Shown piece after piece: positions 18,612-26,647 of a stretch of DNA of 31,906 bases. Each line of letters opens with the position of its first letter. Position 1 is the first letter of the stretch. Both the position numbers and the translations under genes were made by a program. The DNA comes from CAYPCH01 sp964409165 (GTDB lineage Bacteria; Bacillota; Clostridia; Acetivibrionales; Acetivibrionaceae): contig CAYPCH010000030.1 of the NCBI GenBank assembly GCA_964409165.1, forward strand, positions 1 through 31,906, written 5' to 3'. Below the pieces are notes generated by a model. The model worked only from the letters and a program-made list of their open reading frames with translations, did not search any database and was not told where the DNA came from.

Positions 18612-18711
18612 ACGCCAACCTGTAATATTCTTCTTTTTTGAACATTACCAATGATATCAAAGCCTCCTTATCGCCTTTTTTTGATTTCCTGATCAGGTCA
18701 ATCATATCCAT
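18604..18711 (-). pseudogene. Remnant of an ECF sigma factor gene (first 35 codons)
   Basis: On the minus strand, ATG 18711 with GAAAGAGG upstream opens MDMIDLIRKSKKGDKEAL, continues through SLVMFKKEEYYRLAYA and stops at TAA 18604. This is the characteristic N-terminus of an ECF sigma factor, up to the middle of region 2, where the frame runs into the coding sequence of the truncated anti-sigma gene. Regions 2.2-4 are absent. Confidence 0.75.
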
Positions 18712-18735
18712 CCTCTTTCCCCCTTTCATAAGCTA

Positions 18736-18764
18736 GCGAGTCAGGGGACGGTTCTCTGACTCAT
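18736..18764 (+). repeat. Palindromic repeat copy F
   Basis: Arms GAGTCAG (18738-18744) and CTGACTC surround the core GGGACGGTTCT; G-rich strand on plus. It lies 25 bp upstream of the sigma remnant and just before a divergent promoter. Confidence 0.88.
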
Positions 18765-18772
18765 CCGGATAA

Positions 18773-18801
18773 TTGCTAATATACCTCTATGTATATATAA
18801 T
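18773..18801 (+). promoter_or_regulatory. Candidate promoter for the DUF4190-type gene
   Basis: TTGCTA (18773-18778), a 17-bp spacer and TATAAT (18796-18801) lie 127 bp upstream of the start codon. The surrounding sequence is TA-rich, so chance is possible. Confidence 0.45.
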
Positions 18802-18927
18802 ATATAATTGTATTCGTGTATATAGTTAACCACGCAAATTGTATTATTCTCAGCATTGAAAACCTGAAATTATGGAAATTGTGGAAATAGTATTAATCAG
18901 AAAATGATTCTATAAGGAGGACTCAAA

Positions 18928-19209
18928 ATGGAAATGAACATGACTCAACAAACAATATCAAACGGTGACCCGGCACGCAATAAATTTGCTGTTACTTCAT
19001 TGGTGCTTTCACTGGTAAGTATTTTACTAAGCCCGATAATTCTTATACAGATTTTAGGAATTATATTCGGCATTAAAGGCCTCAAATCTGAAAAAAGGCG
19101 ATTGTCGATTACTGGACTGGTTATTAACAGTTTAACTATTGTTATAGCTCCCTTCGTTATTGCGACCATTGCTTTTTCAATGTTTGCAGGTATACTTAAC
19201 AATGTCTAG
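18928..19209 (+). CDS. DUF4190-like small membrane protein (first part of an amber-split gene)
   Basis: This 93-residue protein follows a strong SD (AAGGAGG). After a polar N-terminus come two transmembrane helices (FAVTSLVLSLVSILLSPIILI and LVINSLTIVIAPFVIATIAF) separated by the conserved loop GIIFGIKGLKSEKRRLSITG, typical of DUF4190-type proteins. The stop TAG (19207-19209) is followed in the same frame by 105 more open codons that look like a pilin-type extracellular domain. The product seen here is therefore probably a truncated version of a roughly 199-residue protein. Confidence 0.8.
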   Translation: MEMNMTQQTISNGDPARNKFAVTSLVLSLVSILLSPIILIQILGIIFGIKGLKSEKRRLSITGLVINSLTIVIAPFVIATIAFSMFAGILNNV

Positions 19210-19227
19210 CAAAAAGCAGATATAGCA

Positions 19228-19524
19228 ATGGCTAATGAAATTGAACAAGCAATTATTTACTACATAACTGAAACAAATGATTTTGGTATGACCTTTGGAG
19301 AAAATGAAAAACCCACGGTTGAGAGAATTACAACTAAATTACAACAAGAAAACATTGTTAATGGCGTAAAAGTACCAGCTCTTCTTCAAAACGATAATTC
19401 AGATAACGGTTATACCCCTTTATACCGAGAACATAGGGGTTGGAAAATTGTAATTGATAAATCAGATATGTCTGTTGATGTTTCAATTTCTAATAGTGGA
19501 AATAGCTTGGATATTTGGGACTAA
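19228..19524 (+). CDS. Hypothetical protein; probable in-frame continuation of the DUF4190 gene after an amber stop
   Basis: The open frame from ATG 19228 encodes 98 residues (EIEQAIIYYITETNDFG... ending NSGNSLDIWD). There is no ribosome binding site before it. The same frame is open back to codon 19210 (QKADIA) directly after the TAG of the preceding gene. The sequence QKADIAMANEIEQAIIYYITET resembles the segment after the hydrophobic helix in type IV pilin-like proteins, so it fits as the outer domain of the upstream membrane protein. It is either a nonsense-split pseudogene, a readthrough product, or a sequence error. The palindromic repeat G lies 20 bp after its stop. Confidence 0.6.
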   Translation: MANEIEQAIIYYITETNDFGMTFGENEKPTVERITTKLQQENIVNGVKVPALLQNDNSDNGYTPLYREHRGWKIVIDKSDMSVDVSISNSGNSLDIWD

Positions 19525-19544
19525 GCCAGAGGGTGAGAGCGAGA

Positions 19545-19729
19545 GTGAGTCAGAGGGAACCGTCCCCTGACTCCTNNNNNNNNNNNNNNNNNNNNNNNNN
19601 NNNNNNNNNNNNNNNNNNNNNNNNNNNNNNNNNNNNNNNNNNNNNNNNNNNNNNNNNNNNNNNNNNNNNNNNNNNTCCCCTGACTCCTGACCCACGTCCC
19701 CTGAGTCAGAGAACCGTCCCCTGACTCAC
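19545..19729 (-). repeat. Palindromic repeat cluster G-H with internal gap
   Basis: Copy G (19545-19575, inverted, with an extra GG in the core) runs into the N block (19576-19675). Partial copies (TCCCCTGACTCCTGACCCACG) follow, then complete copy H (19702-19729, inverted). H ends 8 bp before the potD stop. The gap probably holds more copies. Confidence 0.88.
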
Positions 19730-19736
19730 TTCTGGC

Positions 19737-20801
19737 TTAATTGAAAGATGCTTTTAATTGGTTCCATTTCTCATTATAATAGGAAGTCATATCTTTACCA
19801 AGGTCAACAAACACTTCACACCTGTCGAGTATTTCCTGTGAAGGATACGCCGCAGGGTTGTTGCGTACATCTTCGTCCAACATGGCTTTTGCCTCTGTAT
19901 GGGGTGTGGAATAGCCGATATAGTCTGTATTATTAAAGGCAATTTGAGGAGAATTCATAAAATTTATAAATGCCTCCGCAGCCTCTTTGTTTTTTGATGT
20001 TTTCGGAATAACCATGGCATCAAAAAACAAATTGGTACCCTCTTCCGGGGTTACATAATCCAAGTCCTCATTATAATCAGCTGTAAAAATAGCTTCACCT
20101 GAGTAAATCACAGCCAATGCTGCCTCTTCACCTATCATCTTGTCTTTTACCTGATCCATCACATAAGCCTGAACCAATGGACCCTGCTCAACTAATGCAG
20201 CTTGAGCCTCACCCACCTCATCCTTGTTTTTGCTGTTCAAAGAATAGCCCAATCTCTTAAGAGCAACTGCAAAGGAGTCCCTTACAGAATCCATCATGAT
20301 GATTTGTCCCTTATACTTGCTGTCCCACAAAATATCCCATGAGGTTATTTCATCATCCACCATTTTGGTATTGTACAAAATCCCCAATGTTCCCCACATA
20401 TATGGCACAGAATAAGCATTGTTCGGGTCAAAATCTAGGTTTTTAAAATTACTGTCAATGTATTTTGCATTTGGAATATTGTCAAAATTTAAAGGCAACA
20501 GCTCATTTTCAGCAATCAATTTTTCAATCATATAATCGGATGGTATCAGAACATCGTAATCCACAGCTCCAGATTTGTATTTGGCATACATAGCTTCATT
20601 AGAATCAAAAGGCTCATAAACCACTTTGATGCCAGTGTCTTTAGTAAAGAGTTCAAGGGTGTTTTCAGCAATATAGTCACCCCAGTTATAAACATTGATG
20701 GTGGTTCCGGCTAATGGCTTGTTGGGGTCCTTCCCTGCCTTGTTGACACAACCAGTCAATATTAGCATAAAAACAACCACCAGCATTACAGTCTTTTTCA
20801 T
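19737..20801 (-). CDS. potD: Spermidine/putrescine ABC transporter, substrate-binding lipoprotein PotD
   Basis: This 354-residue extracellular polyamine-binding protein is the last gene of the operon. It has a lipoprotein signal ending LTGC (Cys18), then TTINVYNWGDYIAENTLELF, the PotD/PotF hallmark start of the mature fold. The remaining segments (DVLIPSDYMIEKL; YSVPYMWGTLGILYNT; WDILWDSKYKGQIIMMDS; EGTNLFFDAMVIPKTSKNKEAAEAFINFM) match periplasmic-binding-protein type 2 polyamine receptors. The start ATG overlaps the potC stop by 4 nt with GGGAGGAG upstream. The length is normal for the family. Which polyamine it prefers cannot be decided here. Confidence 0.95.
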   Translation of the reverse strand: MKKTVMLVVVFMLILTGCVNKAGKDPNKPLAGTTINVYNWGDYIAENTLELFTKDTGIKVVYEPFDSNEAMYAKYKSGAVDYDVLIPSDYMIEKLIAENELLPLNFDNIPNAKYIDSNFKNLDFDPNNAYSVPYMWGTLGILYNTKMVDDEITSWDILWDSKYKGQIIMMDSVRDSFAVALKRLGYSLNSKNKDEVGEAQAALVEQGPLVQAYVMDQVKDKMIGEEAALAVIYSGEAIFTADYNEDLDYVTPEEGTNLFFDAMVIPKTSKNKEAAEAFINFMNSPQIAFNNTDYIGYSTPHTEAKAMLDEDVRNNPAAYPSQEILDRCEVFVDLGKDMTSYYNEKWNQLKASFN

Positions 20802-21592
20802 ATAGTTACTCCTCCCAACTTCTTTGTCTGTTTTTCAGAACGTTTATTTATAATCAAAAGCAATATCATTATGGATAAAAACAGCACAGTTGATACTGCA
20901 TTGATTTCTGGTTTTATACCCCTGCGGGTCATTGTATAAATGGTAATGGACAGATTTGTCACTCCACCTCCGGTTGTAAAATAACTGATAACAAAGTCAT
21001 CCAAAGAAAGTGTAAACGCCAACAAAAACCCTGTAATGATGTTGGGCATTATCTCTGGAATAATCACCTTAAATACCGCTTCCATCGGATATGCTCCCAA
21101 GTCCAATGCCGCCTCATATGTGAATTTGTTCATAGAGGCAAGCTTTGGCAGTATGCTCAATATCACATAGGGTATATTGAAGGTTATGTGGGCAATCAAC
21201 ATTGATGCAAAACCAAGCTTCAAGCCAATAGCTACAAAAAACAGCAAAAAGGAAATCCCGGTTACAATATCTGCATTAAGAACCGGCAGATAGGTTACAT
21301 TCAAAATAACCGATTTAGCCCTTTTTTTCATCACATGAATACCGATAGCCGCCAAAGTACCTATAACCGTAGCTATTACTGATGCCAACAGCGCAATTAT
21401 CAAAGTATAATAAAGGGATTTGGAAATCACCGGGTCATGCAACATGGTTTTATACCACTTTAAGGTAAAACCACCCCACTTGGCTCTTGATTTGGAGTCA
21501 TTGAAGGAAAAGACCATCAAAGTCAATATTGGCGCATAAAGGAAAATCATAATCAACCCCAGATAAAGTCTTTCGACACCCCTTTTTACCAT
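20798..21592 (-). CDS. potC: Spermidine/putrescine ABC transporter permease PotC
   Basis: This 264-residue inner-membrane permease has about six hydrophobic helices and the cytoplasmic EAA loop YEAALDLGAYPMEAVFKVIIPEIMPNI that contacts the ATPase. The N-terminus (YLGLIMIFLYAPILTLMVFSFNDSKS) is typical of PotC. It overlaps potB by 7 nt and potD by 4 nt, so translation is coupled along the operon. It forms the membrane channel together with PotB. Confidence 0.95.
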   Translation of the reverse strand: MVKRGVERLYLGLIMIFLYAPILTLMVFSFNDSKSRAKWGGFTLKWYKTMLHDPVISKSLYYTLIIALLASVIATVIGTLAAIGIHVMKKRAKSVILNVTYLPVLNADIVTGISFLLFFVAIGLKLGFASMLIAHITFNIPYVILSILPKLASMNKFTYEAALDLGAYPMEAVFKVIIPEIMPNIITGFLLAFTLSLDDFVISYFTTGGGVTNLSITIYTMTRRGIKPEINAVSTVLFLSIMILLLIINKRSEKQTKKLGGVTI

Positions 21593-22413
21593 ATACCTGC
21601 ACCACCTTCCATATCCTCATTATTTCTTTGCAGTATCCCCATGGATATCAGGATAATAATCATCAACACAAAGGAAAGCGCTGCCCCAAATCCCCAATCA
21701 TAGGTCATCAAAAACTGTTGCTCAATCATATTGCCAATCAAGTTTACTTTGCCGCTTCCCAATAAATTTGGAATAACAAAGGATGTAACTGCCGGCATGA
21801 AAACCATTGTTATACCGCTCATCACTCCAGGCATACTTAGCGGAATGACCACTTTCAACAACCGCTCATAATCATTTGCACCCAAATCATATGCCGCCTC
21901 CATAATGGTTTTGTCGATTTTAGCCAGAGCATTATAAATTGGCAACACCATAAACGGCAAAAAATTATAAACCATACCAAGTATAACAGCCTTTGGTGTT
22001 CCAATAATATCTAAAACAGGCATATGAAGAGCTCTCAACAGTGTATTTAACAGCCCATTGTTGGTCTCTAGCAATGACAACCACGCGTAGGTTCTGAGCA
22101 GAAAGTTCATCCACATAGGCAAAATAAAGATAAACAACATGGCCGAAGTACCTTTGCTGCGTTTGACCAAAATCAATGCCAGAGGATACGCCAATAACAA
22201 ACAGATAACTGTGGATACAAGCGCATACAATAAAGATTTCCCAAGAGCAACCATATATTCTCTGTCAAAAGACTTGACAATGTGTGCCAAAGTCAATCTT
22301 GTTCCTTGTGAATCGCTGGTTGTAAAAGCATAATAAAAAATCATCATTAGAGGAACAACAATAAAAATAACCATCCAAATCAGATAGGGGGTCGCCAACC
22401 ATTTTCTATTCAT
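21586..22413 (-). CDS. potB: Spermidine/putrescine ABC transporter permease PotB
   Basis: This 275-residue permease starts TPYLIWMVIFIVVPLMMIFYYAF, as PotB does. It carries the EAA loop MEAAYDLGANDYERLLKVVIPLSMPGV and six hydrophobic helices. The start ATG overlaps the potA stop by 4 nt and follows GGAGGCGGG. It pairs with PotC to form the transmembrane part of the importer. Confidence 0.95.
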   Translation of the reverse strand: MNRKWLATPYLIWMVIFIVVPLMMIFYYAFTTSDSQGTRLTLAHIVKSFDREYMVALGKSLLYALVSTVICLLLAYPLALILVKRSKGTSAMLFIFILPMWMNFLLRTYAWLSLLETNNGLLNTLLRALHMPVLDIIGTPKAVILGMVYNFLPFMVLPIYNALAKIDKTIMEAAYDLGANDYERLLKVVIPLSMPGVMSGITMVFMPAVTSFVIPNLLGSGKVNLIGNMIEQQFLMTYDWGFGAALSFVLMIIILISMGILQRNNEDMEGGAGIW

Positions 22414-23468
22414 GCACCCGCCTCCTCTGGCATTTTCCTCATAATGTGTATATCAAAAGGGTCCACATTAATGCTTACATGCTCACCCGGTTTAAAATTC
22501 TTAGTGTTTTGTATCACCCATTCGAAGCCTTCTGTCATTACACATATCTCATAGTGAACACCTTTAAATATGCATGAGGTCACTTCACCGTTCACTGTCT
22601 TTTCTGTTGGTTGCAACAGCTTGATATCTTCAGGCCTGACTACAACATCCACCTTCTCATTGTTGGCAAAACCTTTATCCACGCACTCATAGACACGACC
22701 AAAAATCTCAATAATACCATCCTCTTTCATGATACCATTTACAATATTGCTCTCACCTATAAAATCAGCAACAAAAGCATTCACCGGCTCATTATAAATA
22801 TCTTCAGGTGAGCCCATCTGCTGTATAACCCCATTATTCATAACCACAACCGTATCACTCATGGTTAAAGCCTCTTCCTGATCATGGGTAACATAAACAA
22901 AGGTAATTCCAAGCTCTTTTTGGAGCGTCTTCAATTCATATTGCATCTCCTTGCGTAATTTTAAATCCAAAGCGCCAAGGGGTTCATCTAGCAATAATAT
23001 TTCCGGCTCATTGGCTATCGCCCTCGCAATAGCAACCCTTTGCTGTTGACCTCCTGAAAGCTGCTCAATGCTTCGTTTCTCATATCCGGTCAAATTCACC
23101 TGCTTAAGGGCCTTTTGAACCTTCTCCTTTATCAAGCTCTTATCCATCTTCTTAATGTTCAAGCCAAAGGCAACGTTTTCATTCACATTCAAATGTGGAA
23201 AAAGTGCATATCTTTGAAACACCGTATTTATGTTTCTCTTGTAAGGTGGTACATTGCTAATGTCCTTTCCTTGATGCCAGACAATGCCCTCGTCAGGCTT
23301 TTCGAAACCGCCTATAAGCCTCAAAGTTGTTGTCTTACCGCAACCACTAGGACCTAATAGTGTCAGAAACTCATTCTTTTCCACATCCAAAGTCAGGTTT
23401 TTCAAGACCACTTGGTCTTCAAAACTCTTTGTAATATCTTCCAATCGGATAATAACATTTCTCTCCAC
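22410..23468 (-). CDS. potA: Spermidine/putrescine ABC transporter ATP-binding protein PotA
   Basis: This 352-residue ATPase energises polyamine import. The Walker A motif is GPSGCGKTT (39-47), the Q-loop is at about Gln85, the ABC signature is LSGGQQQR (137-144), Walker B is ILLLDEP (157-163), and the switch histidine is in VYVTHDQEEA. A C-terminal TOBE-like regulatory domain follows from about 240 (ESNIVNG, VVVRPEDIKLL). The start is GTG 23468 with GGGGGAAG upstream, 9 bp after the regulator gene. The order regulator-potA-potB-potC-potD is a common Firmicutes arrangement. Confidence 0.95.
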   Translation of the reverse strand: MERNVIIRLEDITKSFEDQVVLKNLTLDVEKNEFLTLLGPSGCGKTTTLRLIGGFEKPDEGIVWHQGKDISNVPPYKRNINTVFQRYALFPHLNVNENVAFGLNIKKMDKSLIKEKVQKALKQVNLTGYEKRSIEQLSGGQQQRVAIARAIANEPEILLLDEPLGALDLKLRKEMQYELKTLQKELGITFVYVTHDQEEALTMSDTVVVMNNGVIQQMGSPEDIYNEPVNAFVADFIGESNIVNGIMKEDGIIEIFGRVYECVDKGFANNEKVDVVVRPEDIKLLQPTEKTVNGEVTSCIFKGVHYEICVMTEGFEWVIQNTKNFKPGEHVSINVDPFDIHIMRKMPEEAGA

Positions 23469-23477
23469 GGCTTCCCC

Positions 23478-24017
23478 CTAAAAAGTTGGTGGCGTACTGA
23501 CCCAAATCACTTGAGCCTCGCTTTTCCCAACATTCTCTATATAATGCTTCATTGTTGACTCAAAATAAAAAGACTCCCCTTTTTTGGCTCTATGACACTC
23601 ACTGCCAATGTGGATATTGATGGTTCCTTTCACCACATAACCAAATTCTTCGCCTTCATGGGGCTGATCCTCAAGTGACTTCCCCCCTTGCAAGATGGTC
23701 ATGCGAATGGGTTCCATTGCATGCTTGTGCGCATTGGGAACAACCCATTCGATGGTGTTTTGAAGCTCAGAGTCTTTTTTGGTGAAATAATCCTGCTGCT
23801 TGAATACAATTTGTTTGTCCTCAAAATCACTAAAAAAAGCCTTCAAATCAGTGCCAAGACACCTAAGTATATCCACCAATGTTGTAATGGACGGAGAAGT
23901 AACATCGTTTTCAATCTGGCTGATAAAACCTTTTGACAACTCTGCCCGATCAGCCAACTCTTCTTGCGTCATTTGGTTTGTAACTCTGAGTCGTTTTATT
24001 TTTGCCCCAATCTCCAC
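23478..24017 (-). CDS. XRE-family HTH and cupin regulator of the pot operon
   Basis: This 179-residue transcription factor has an N-terminal XRE helix-turn-helix (about 5-60: IKRLRVTNQMTQEELADRAELSKGFISQIEN) and a C-terminal cupin domain (about 105-175: EPIRMTILQGGK, HEGEEFGYVVKGTINIHIG, KKGESFYF). This is the PuuR-like architecture often found before polyamine genes. The start codon is GTG 24017. It is the first gene of the pot operon. A palindromic operator between its promoter and start suggests autoregulation of the whole operon, perhaps with a polyamine or related ligand in the cupin; this is inference. Confidence 0.9.
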   Translation of the reverse strand: MEIGAKIKRLRVTNQMTQEELADRAELSKGFISQIENDVTSPSITTLVDILRCLGTDLKAFFSDFEDKQIVFKQQDYFTKKDSELQNTIEWVVPNAHKHAMEPIRMTILQGGKSLEDQPHEGEEFGYVVKGTINIHIGSECHRAKKGESFYFESTMKHYIENVGKSEAQVIWVSTPPTF

Positions 24018-24066
24018 AAATACACATCCTATTCAGAATATAAATTGACCTTTTAAATTAAGTCAC

Positions 24067-24096
24067 ACTAAACTTTTAGTTTACTTTTAGTAAACT
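24067..24096 (-). promoter_or_regulatory. Three-half-site operator of the pot operon
   Basis: Read on the minus strand: AGTTTACT, AGTAAACT, AGTTTAGT, each separated by AAA, giving an 11-bp period. The first two form a perfect 8-3-8 palindrome; the third is one mismatch from extending it. It lies just downstream of the -10 and 50 bp before the regulator's start, an ideal position for repression. Confidence 0.7.
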
Positions 24097-24106
24097 CCTA
24101 ATTTTT

Positions 24107-24134
24107 ATTATATAAAAAATAATTTATTTGTCAA
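24107..24134 (-). promoter_or_regulatory. Consensus promoter of the pot operon
   Basis: On the minus strand TTGACA (24134-24129), a 16-bp spacer and TATAAT (24112-24107). Both hexamers are perfect. The operator begins 10 bp downstream. Confidence 0.8.
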
Positions 24135-24156
24135 GAACTATTTTAAAGACACGTAA

Positions 24157-24180
24157 AGACGCGGGAACAGTTCTCTTGTC
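24157..24180 (+). repeat. Degenerate palindromic repeat of a second family
   Basis: GACGCGGGAACAGTTCTCTTGTC resembles the other repeats in plan (outer GAC/GTC, central GGGA/TTCTC with G-T pairs), but it has GACAC-type rather than GAGTCAG-type arms. It is preceded by AAAGACACG (24144-24152), a second partial start. It is related to the GACACGGGGACGG sequence at 26648-26660. Confidence 0.45.
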
Positions 24181-24203
24181 TAATATTTGCTTGCCAAAAA
24201 AAG

Positions 24204-24270
24204 TTTCACTGTTTTTTCACAATACTTTCACTATTTTTTCATCAATAATATACCCATTAAGCTGTATACT
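24204..24270 (+). promoter_or_regulatory. Direct-repeat activator site and promoter of the M60-like peptidase gene
   Basis: TTTCACTGTTTTTTCA (24204-24219) and TTTCACTATTTTTTCA (24226-24241) are 15 of 16 identical and exactly 22 bp apart, two helical turns. They end directly before a poor -35 (TCAATA, 24242-24247), a 17-bp spacer and TATACT (24265-24270). This arrangement suits a dimeric activator binding on one face of the DNA. Confidence 0.45.
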
Positions 24271-24407
24271 GTTTTTAAGAAAGAAAAAACAAATAATTAA
24301 GCATTTAAAATTCTTATGAAGGGAGTGTTTATAAAAAAGTACAATGTTTAGAGCAAAACTAATAGCACAAAATTTACACTAACATTTGTTTAAGGAGGAT
24401 GAAAAAA

Positions 24408-26636
24408 ATGACTAAAAAAAGAATTGTATCATTTATTGCTGTTTGCTCATTAGTAATTTCTGTTTTAATCGGCTCTTCTGTTCCGGCATTTGCAAAAGCT
24501 ATAGGCACACCGGGGAAACCTCGTATTGATATTAGCGAAAGCAATGGTAAGATCACTACAAAGCTGTATATAAAAGGTCCTACAAATAACGCTTTTAGAT
24601 GGAGATTGTATGAAAATAACAAGGTTATAGAAACCGGTACTGCAATCGATAGCACCCCTAATTCTCAGTTTATATATCCTGAAGTATTTACCAGACCATC
24701 AGGAAATTACACATATAGGTGTGAATTCATTAACGAATACGGTTCAACCTTCAGTGATGCATATGATTTTACTGTAAGCCATGGATATATTGAATCCACC
24801 ACTCCAGATACAGTATTTACAGAGAATTTTGAGAACGGAATGAACGGATGGTTCAGAGAAAGTTCACAGGCAAGTGCCACAGGAGTTATTGAAAGCGGAA
24901 CAGGAACTTTTGGTTCAAAATGCCTGAAACTATCTTCTACATCCAATGCAGCAAACCTTTTATACAAAAAAACTGTTAACCTTGTAAAAGGTGAAAAATA
25001 TAGGCTTACTGCTTATGTAAAATACCAAAACATAAGCCCCGTCCAGAATCCTATAGGACCTGCAATCAGCATATATGGCACCAATAGTTTTTCCAGCGAA
25101 TGGTTAAACACAAGTTCTTCAGCAGGATGGGAAAAACTCACTTTGGATTTTACTGCTTCAAACGCAGCAACGGTTATTGCTGTCCGTCTTGGTTACCCTT
25201 CAAGCGAAATGAAAGGAGTAGCAATGTTTGACAACATAGCCATTGAGCGCCTATCAACAGTAGTCTTTACAGAAAACTTCGAAAACGGTTTGAGCAACGC
25301 TTGGTCCAAAGGTTGGGGGTCATACTCTTCAGATTATGTTCTCGACACAACTGAAGGATATAACAGTTCAAAATCAATCAAGCTTACTTCTACCCAGTTT
25401 TCAGATTTTGGTGTAACAAGGGAACTTAATGGATTTATCCCTGGAGCTTATTATGAAATAAGTGCATATGTTAAATATTCAGATGTTGATGTAGAAATTG
25501 TAACCGACTCGGAAGGTAAAAAATCCAGAGGCCCTGATGGAGTAAACGTTTTCGTACTTTATCCTAATTGTGATTGGATACGTTCAGCTAGTGAACCTGA
25601 AACACTTCATAAACCTTATGCTAATTATGATAAGAATGACCCTAGATATGATGCTAAGTATGATGTTAATGATGAAAACTATAATCCCGTATATGAGCCT
25701 GTAACCATTGATGAATGGAAAAAGATATCAGCAATTTTCCCTTCTTCACCTTCAGGTACATTAAAAATAGGTCTTCGTTTGGGTCATAGCTGGTCAAAGG
25801 CTGAAGGAACCGTGTGGTTTGACGACATAAAAGTAAGACGTGTCGATTCTGAATTGGATATAAAAAAAGGCTTGCATATCAATACTGCTTTTAGTGCTAA
25901 CAATAAGGGCTTTCTGCCAAGAGCAAAACATGCTGAATGGATATCCGACCTAGATCAATCATATGCTTTAATAAAAGAATTGGTTGGAAACAAAGTTCCA
26001 TTCGGGGGCAGAAACATAGATTTTATGGATATTAGTGTTTATCCCGGAGGCGCACTTATTGCAGGAAACCCAATTTTATGGTGGGATGACAGCAAGGGTT
26101 CAATACGTAATGCTTTACAAAACACAAAAAATCATAATGATATAGGTTTTGGACCTGTACATGAAATTGGACATACTTTTAATCTTGGAAATGATTCATG
26201 GAACTGGAATGATGAAATGTTTACAAATTTCAGGATGTATTATGTAATGGATCAACTTGATATAATATCCAATCAATTAAACCTTGGTCCAAATACTCCT
26301 ACAGTTGGCATAGGCGATGCCTTCAGGCGAAGCGCTGGACTTGAAGCATTTTTTAAACAAAAATACGACGAAAGCTTTGGGCTTGCAAACCCTTCAGAGC
26401 GCAAATATAACCATGACGGTTTGATGTACATACTTATAAGAATACAGAAAAAAACCGGATGGGAGCCATTTATCAAAACTTTTAATGAGCTAAACTCAAG
26501 CAGCACTGATTACAGCGGAGATTGCAATTTTATTAAATTCACAACATTTTTAACTACTCTTGATAAATACACTGATGTAAATGTTACAAACGAAATAACG
26601 CTCGATGAATACGATGTATTATTTATCCAGATGTAA
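24408..26636 (+). CDS. Secreted M60-like metallopeptidase with CBM-like domains
   Basis: The 742-residue form starts at ATG 24408, placed 9 bases after AAGGAGG; the upstream in-frame ATG abuts the SD. A signal peptide (about 1-30, ending PAFA) is followed by an Ig/FN3-like domain (about 32-125) and two tandem jelly-roll carbohydrate-binding-like domains starting TVFTENFENGMNGW and VVFTENFENGLSNAW (about 130-480). The C-terminal catalytic region has HEIGH (585-589) and Glu603 in NWNDEMF, giving HExxH-X13-E, the gluzincin pattern of the M60/enhancin family. M60 enzymes cleave glycosylated proteins such as mucins. Here plant or cell-surface glycoproteins are plausible substrates, which is inference. 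There is no dockerin or sorting signal, so it should be freely secreted. Confidence 0.82.
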   Translation: MTKKRIVSFIAVCSLVISVLIGSSVPAFAKAIGTPGKPRIDISESNGKITTKLYIKGPTNNAFRWRLYENNKVIETGTAIDSTPNSQFIYPEVFTRPSGNYTYRCEFINEYGSTFSDAYDFTVSHGYIESTTPDTVFTENFENGMNGWFRESSQASATGVIESGTGTFGSKCLKLSSTSNAANLLYKKTVNLVKGEKYRLTAYVKYQNISPVQNPIGPAISIYGTNSFSSEWLNTSSSAGWEKLTLDFTASNAATVIAVRLGYPSSEMKGVAMFDNIAIERLSTVVFTENFENGLSNAWSKGWGSYSSDYVLDTTEGYNSSKSIKLTSTQFSDFGVTRELNGFIPGAYYEISAYVKYSDVDVEIVTDSEGKKSRGPDGVNVFVLYPNCDWIRSASEPETLHKPYANYDKNDPRYDAKYDVNDENYNPVYEPVTIDEWKKISAIFPSSPSGTLKIGLRLGHSWSKAEGTVWFDDIKVRRVDSELDIKKGLHINTAFSANNKGFLPRAKHAEWISDLDQSYALIKELVGNKVPFGGRNIDFMDISVYPGGALIAGNPILWWDDSKGSIRNALQNTKNHNDIGFGPVHEIGHTFNLGNDSWNWNDEMFTNFRMYYVMDQLDIISNQLNLGPNTPTVGIGDAFRRSAGLEAFFKQKYDESFGLANPSERKYNHDGLMYILIRIQKKTGWEPFIKTFNELNSSSTDYSGDCNFIKFTTFLTTLDKYTDVNVTNEITLDEYDVLFIQM

Positions 26637-26647
26637 GACAAGGGTAA

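Noticed and set aside
8832..19729. CRISPR array
   Set aside because: The palindromes are spread over 11 kb at irregular distances with genes between them. There are no regular spacers and no cas genes.
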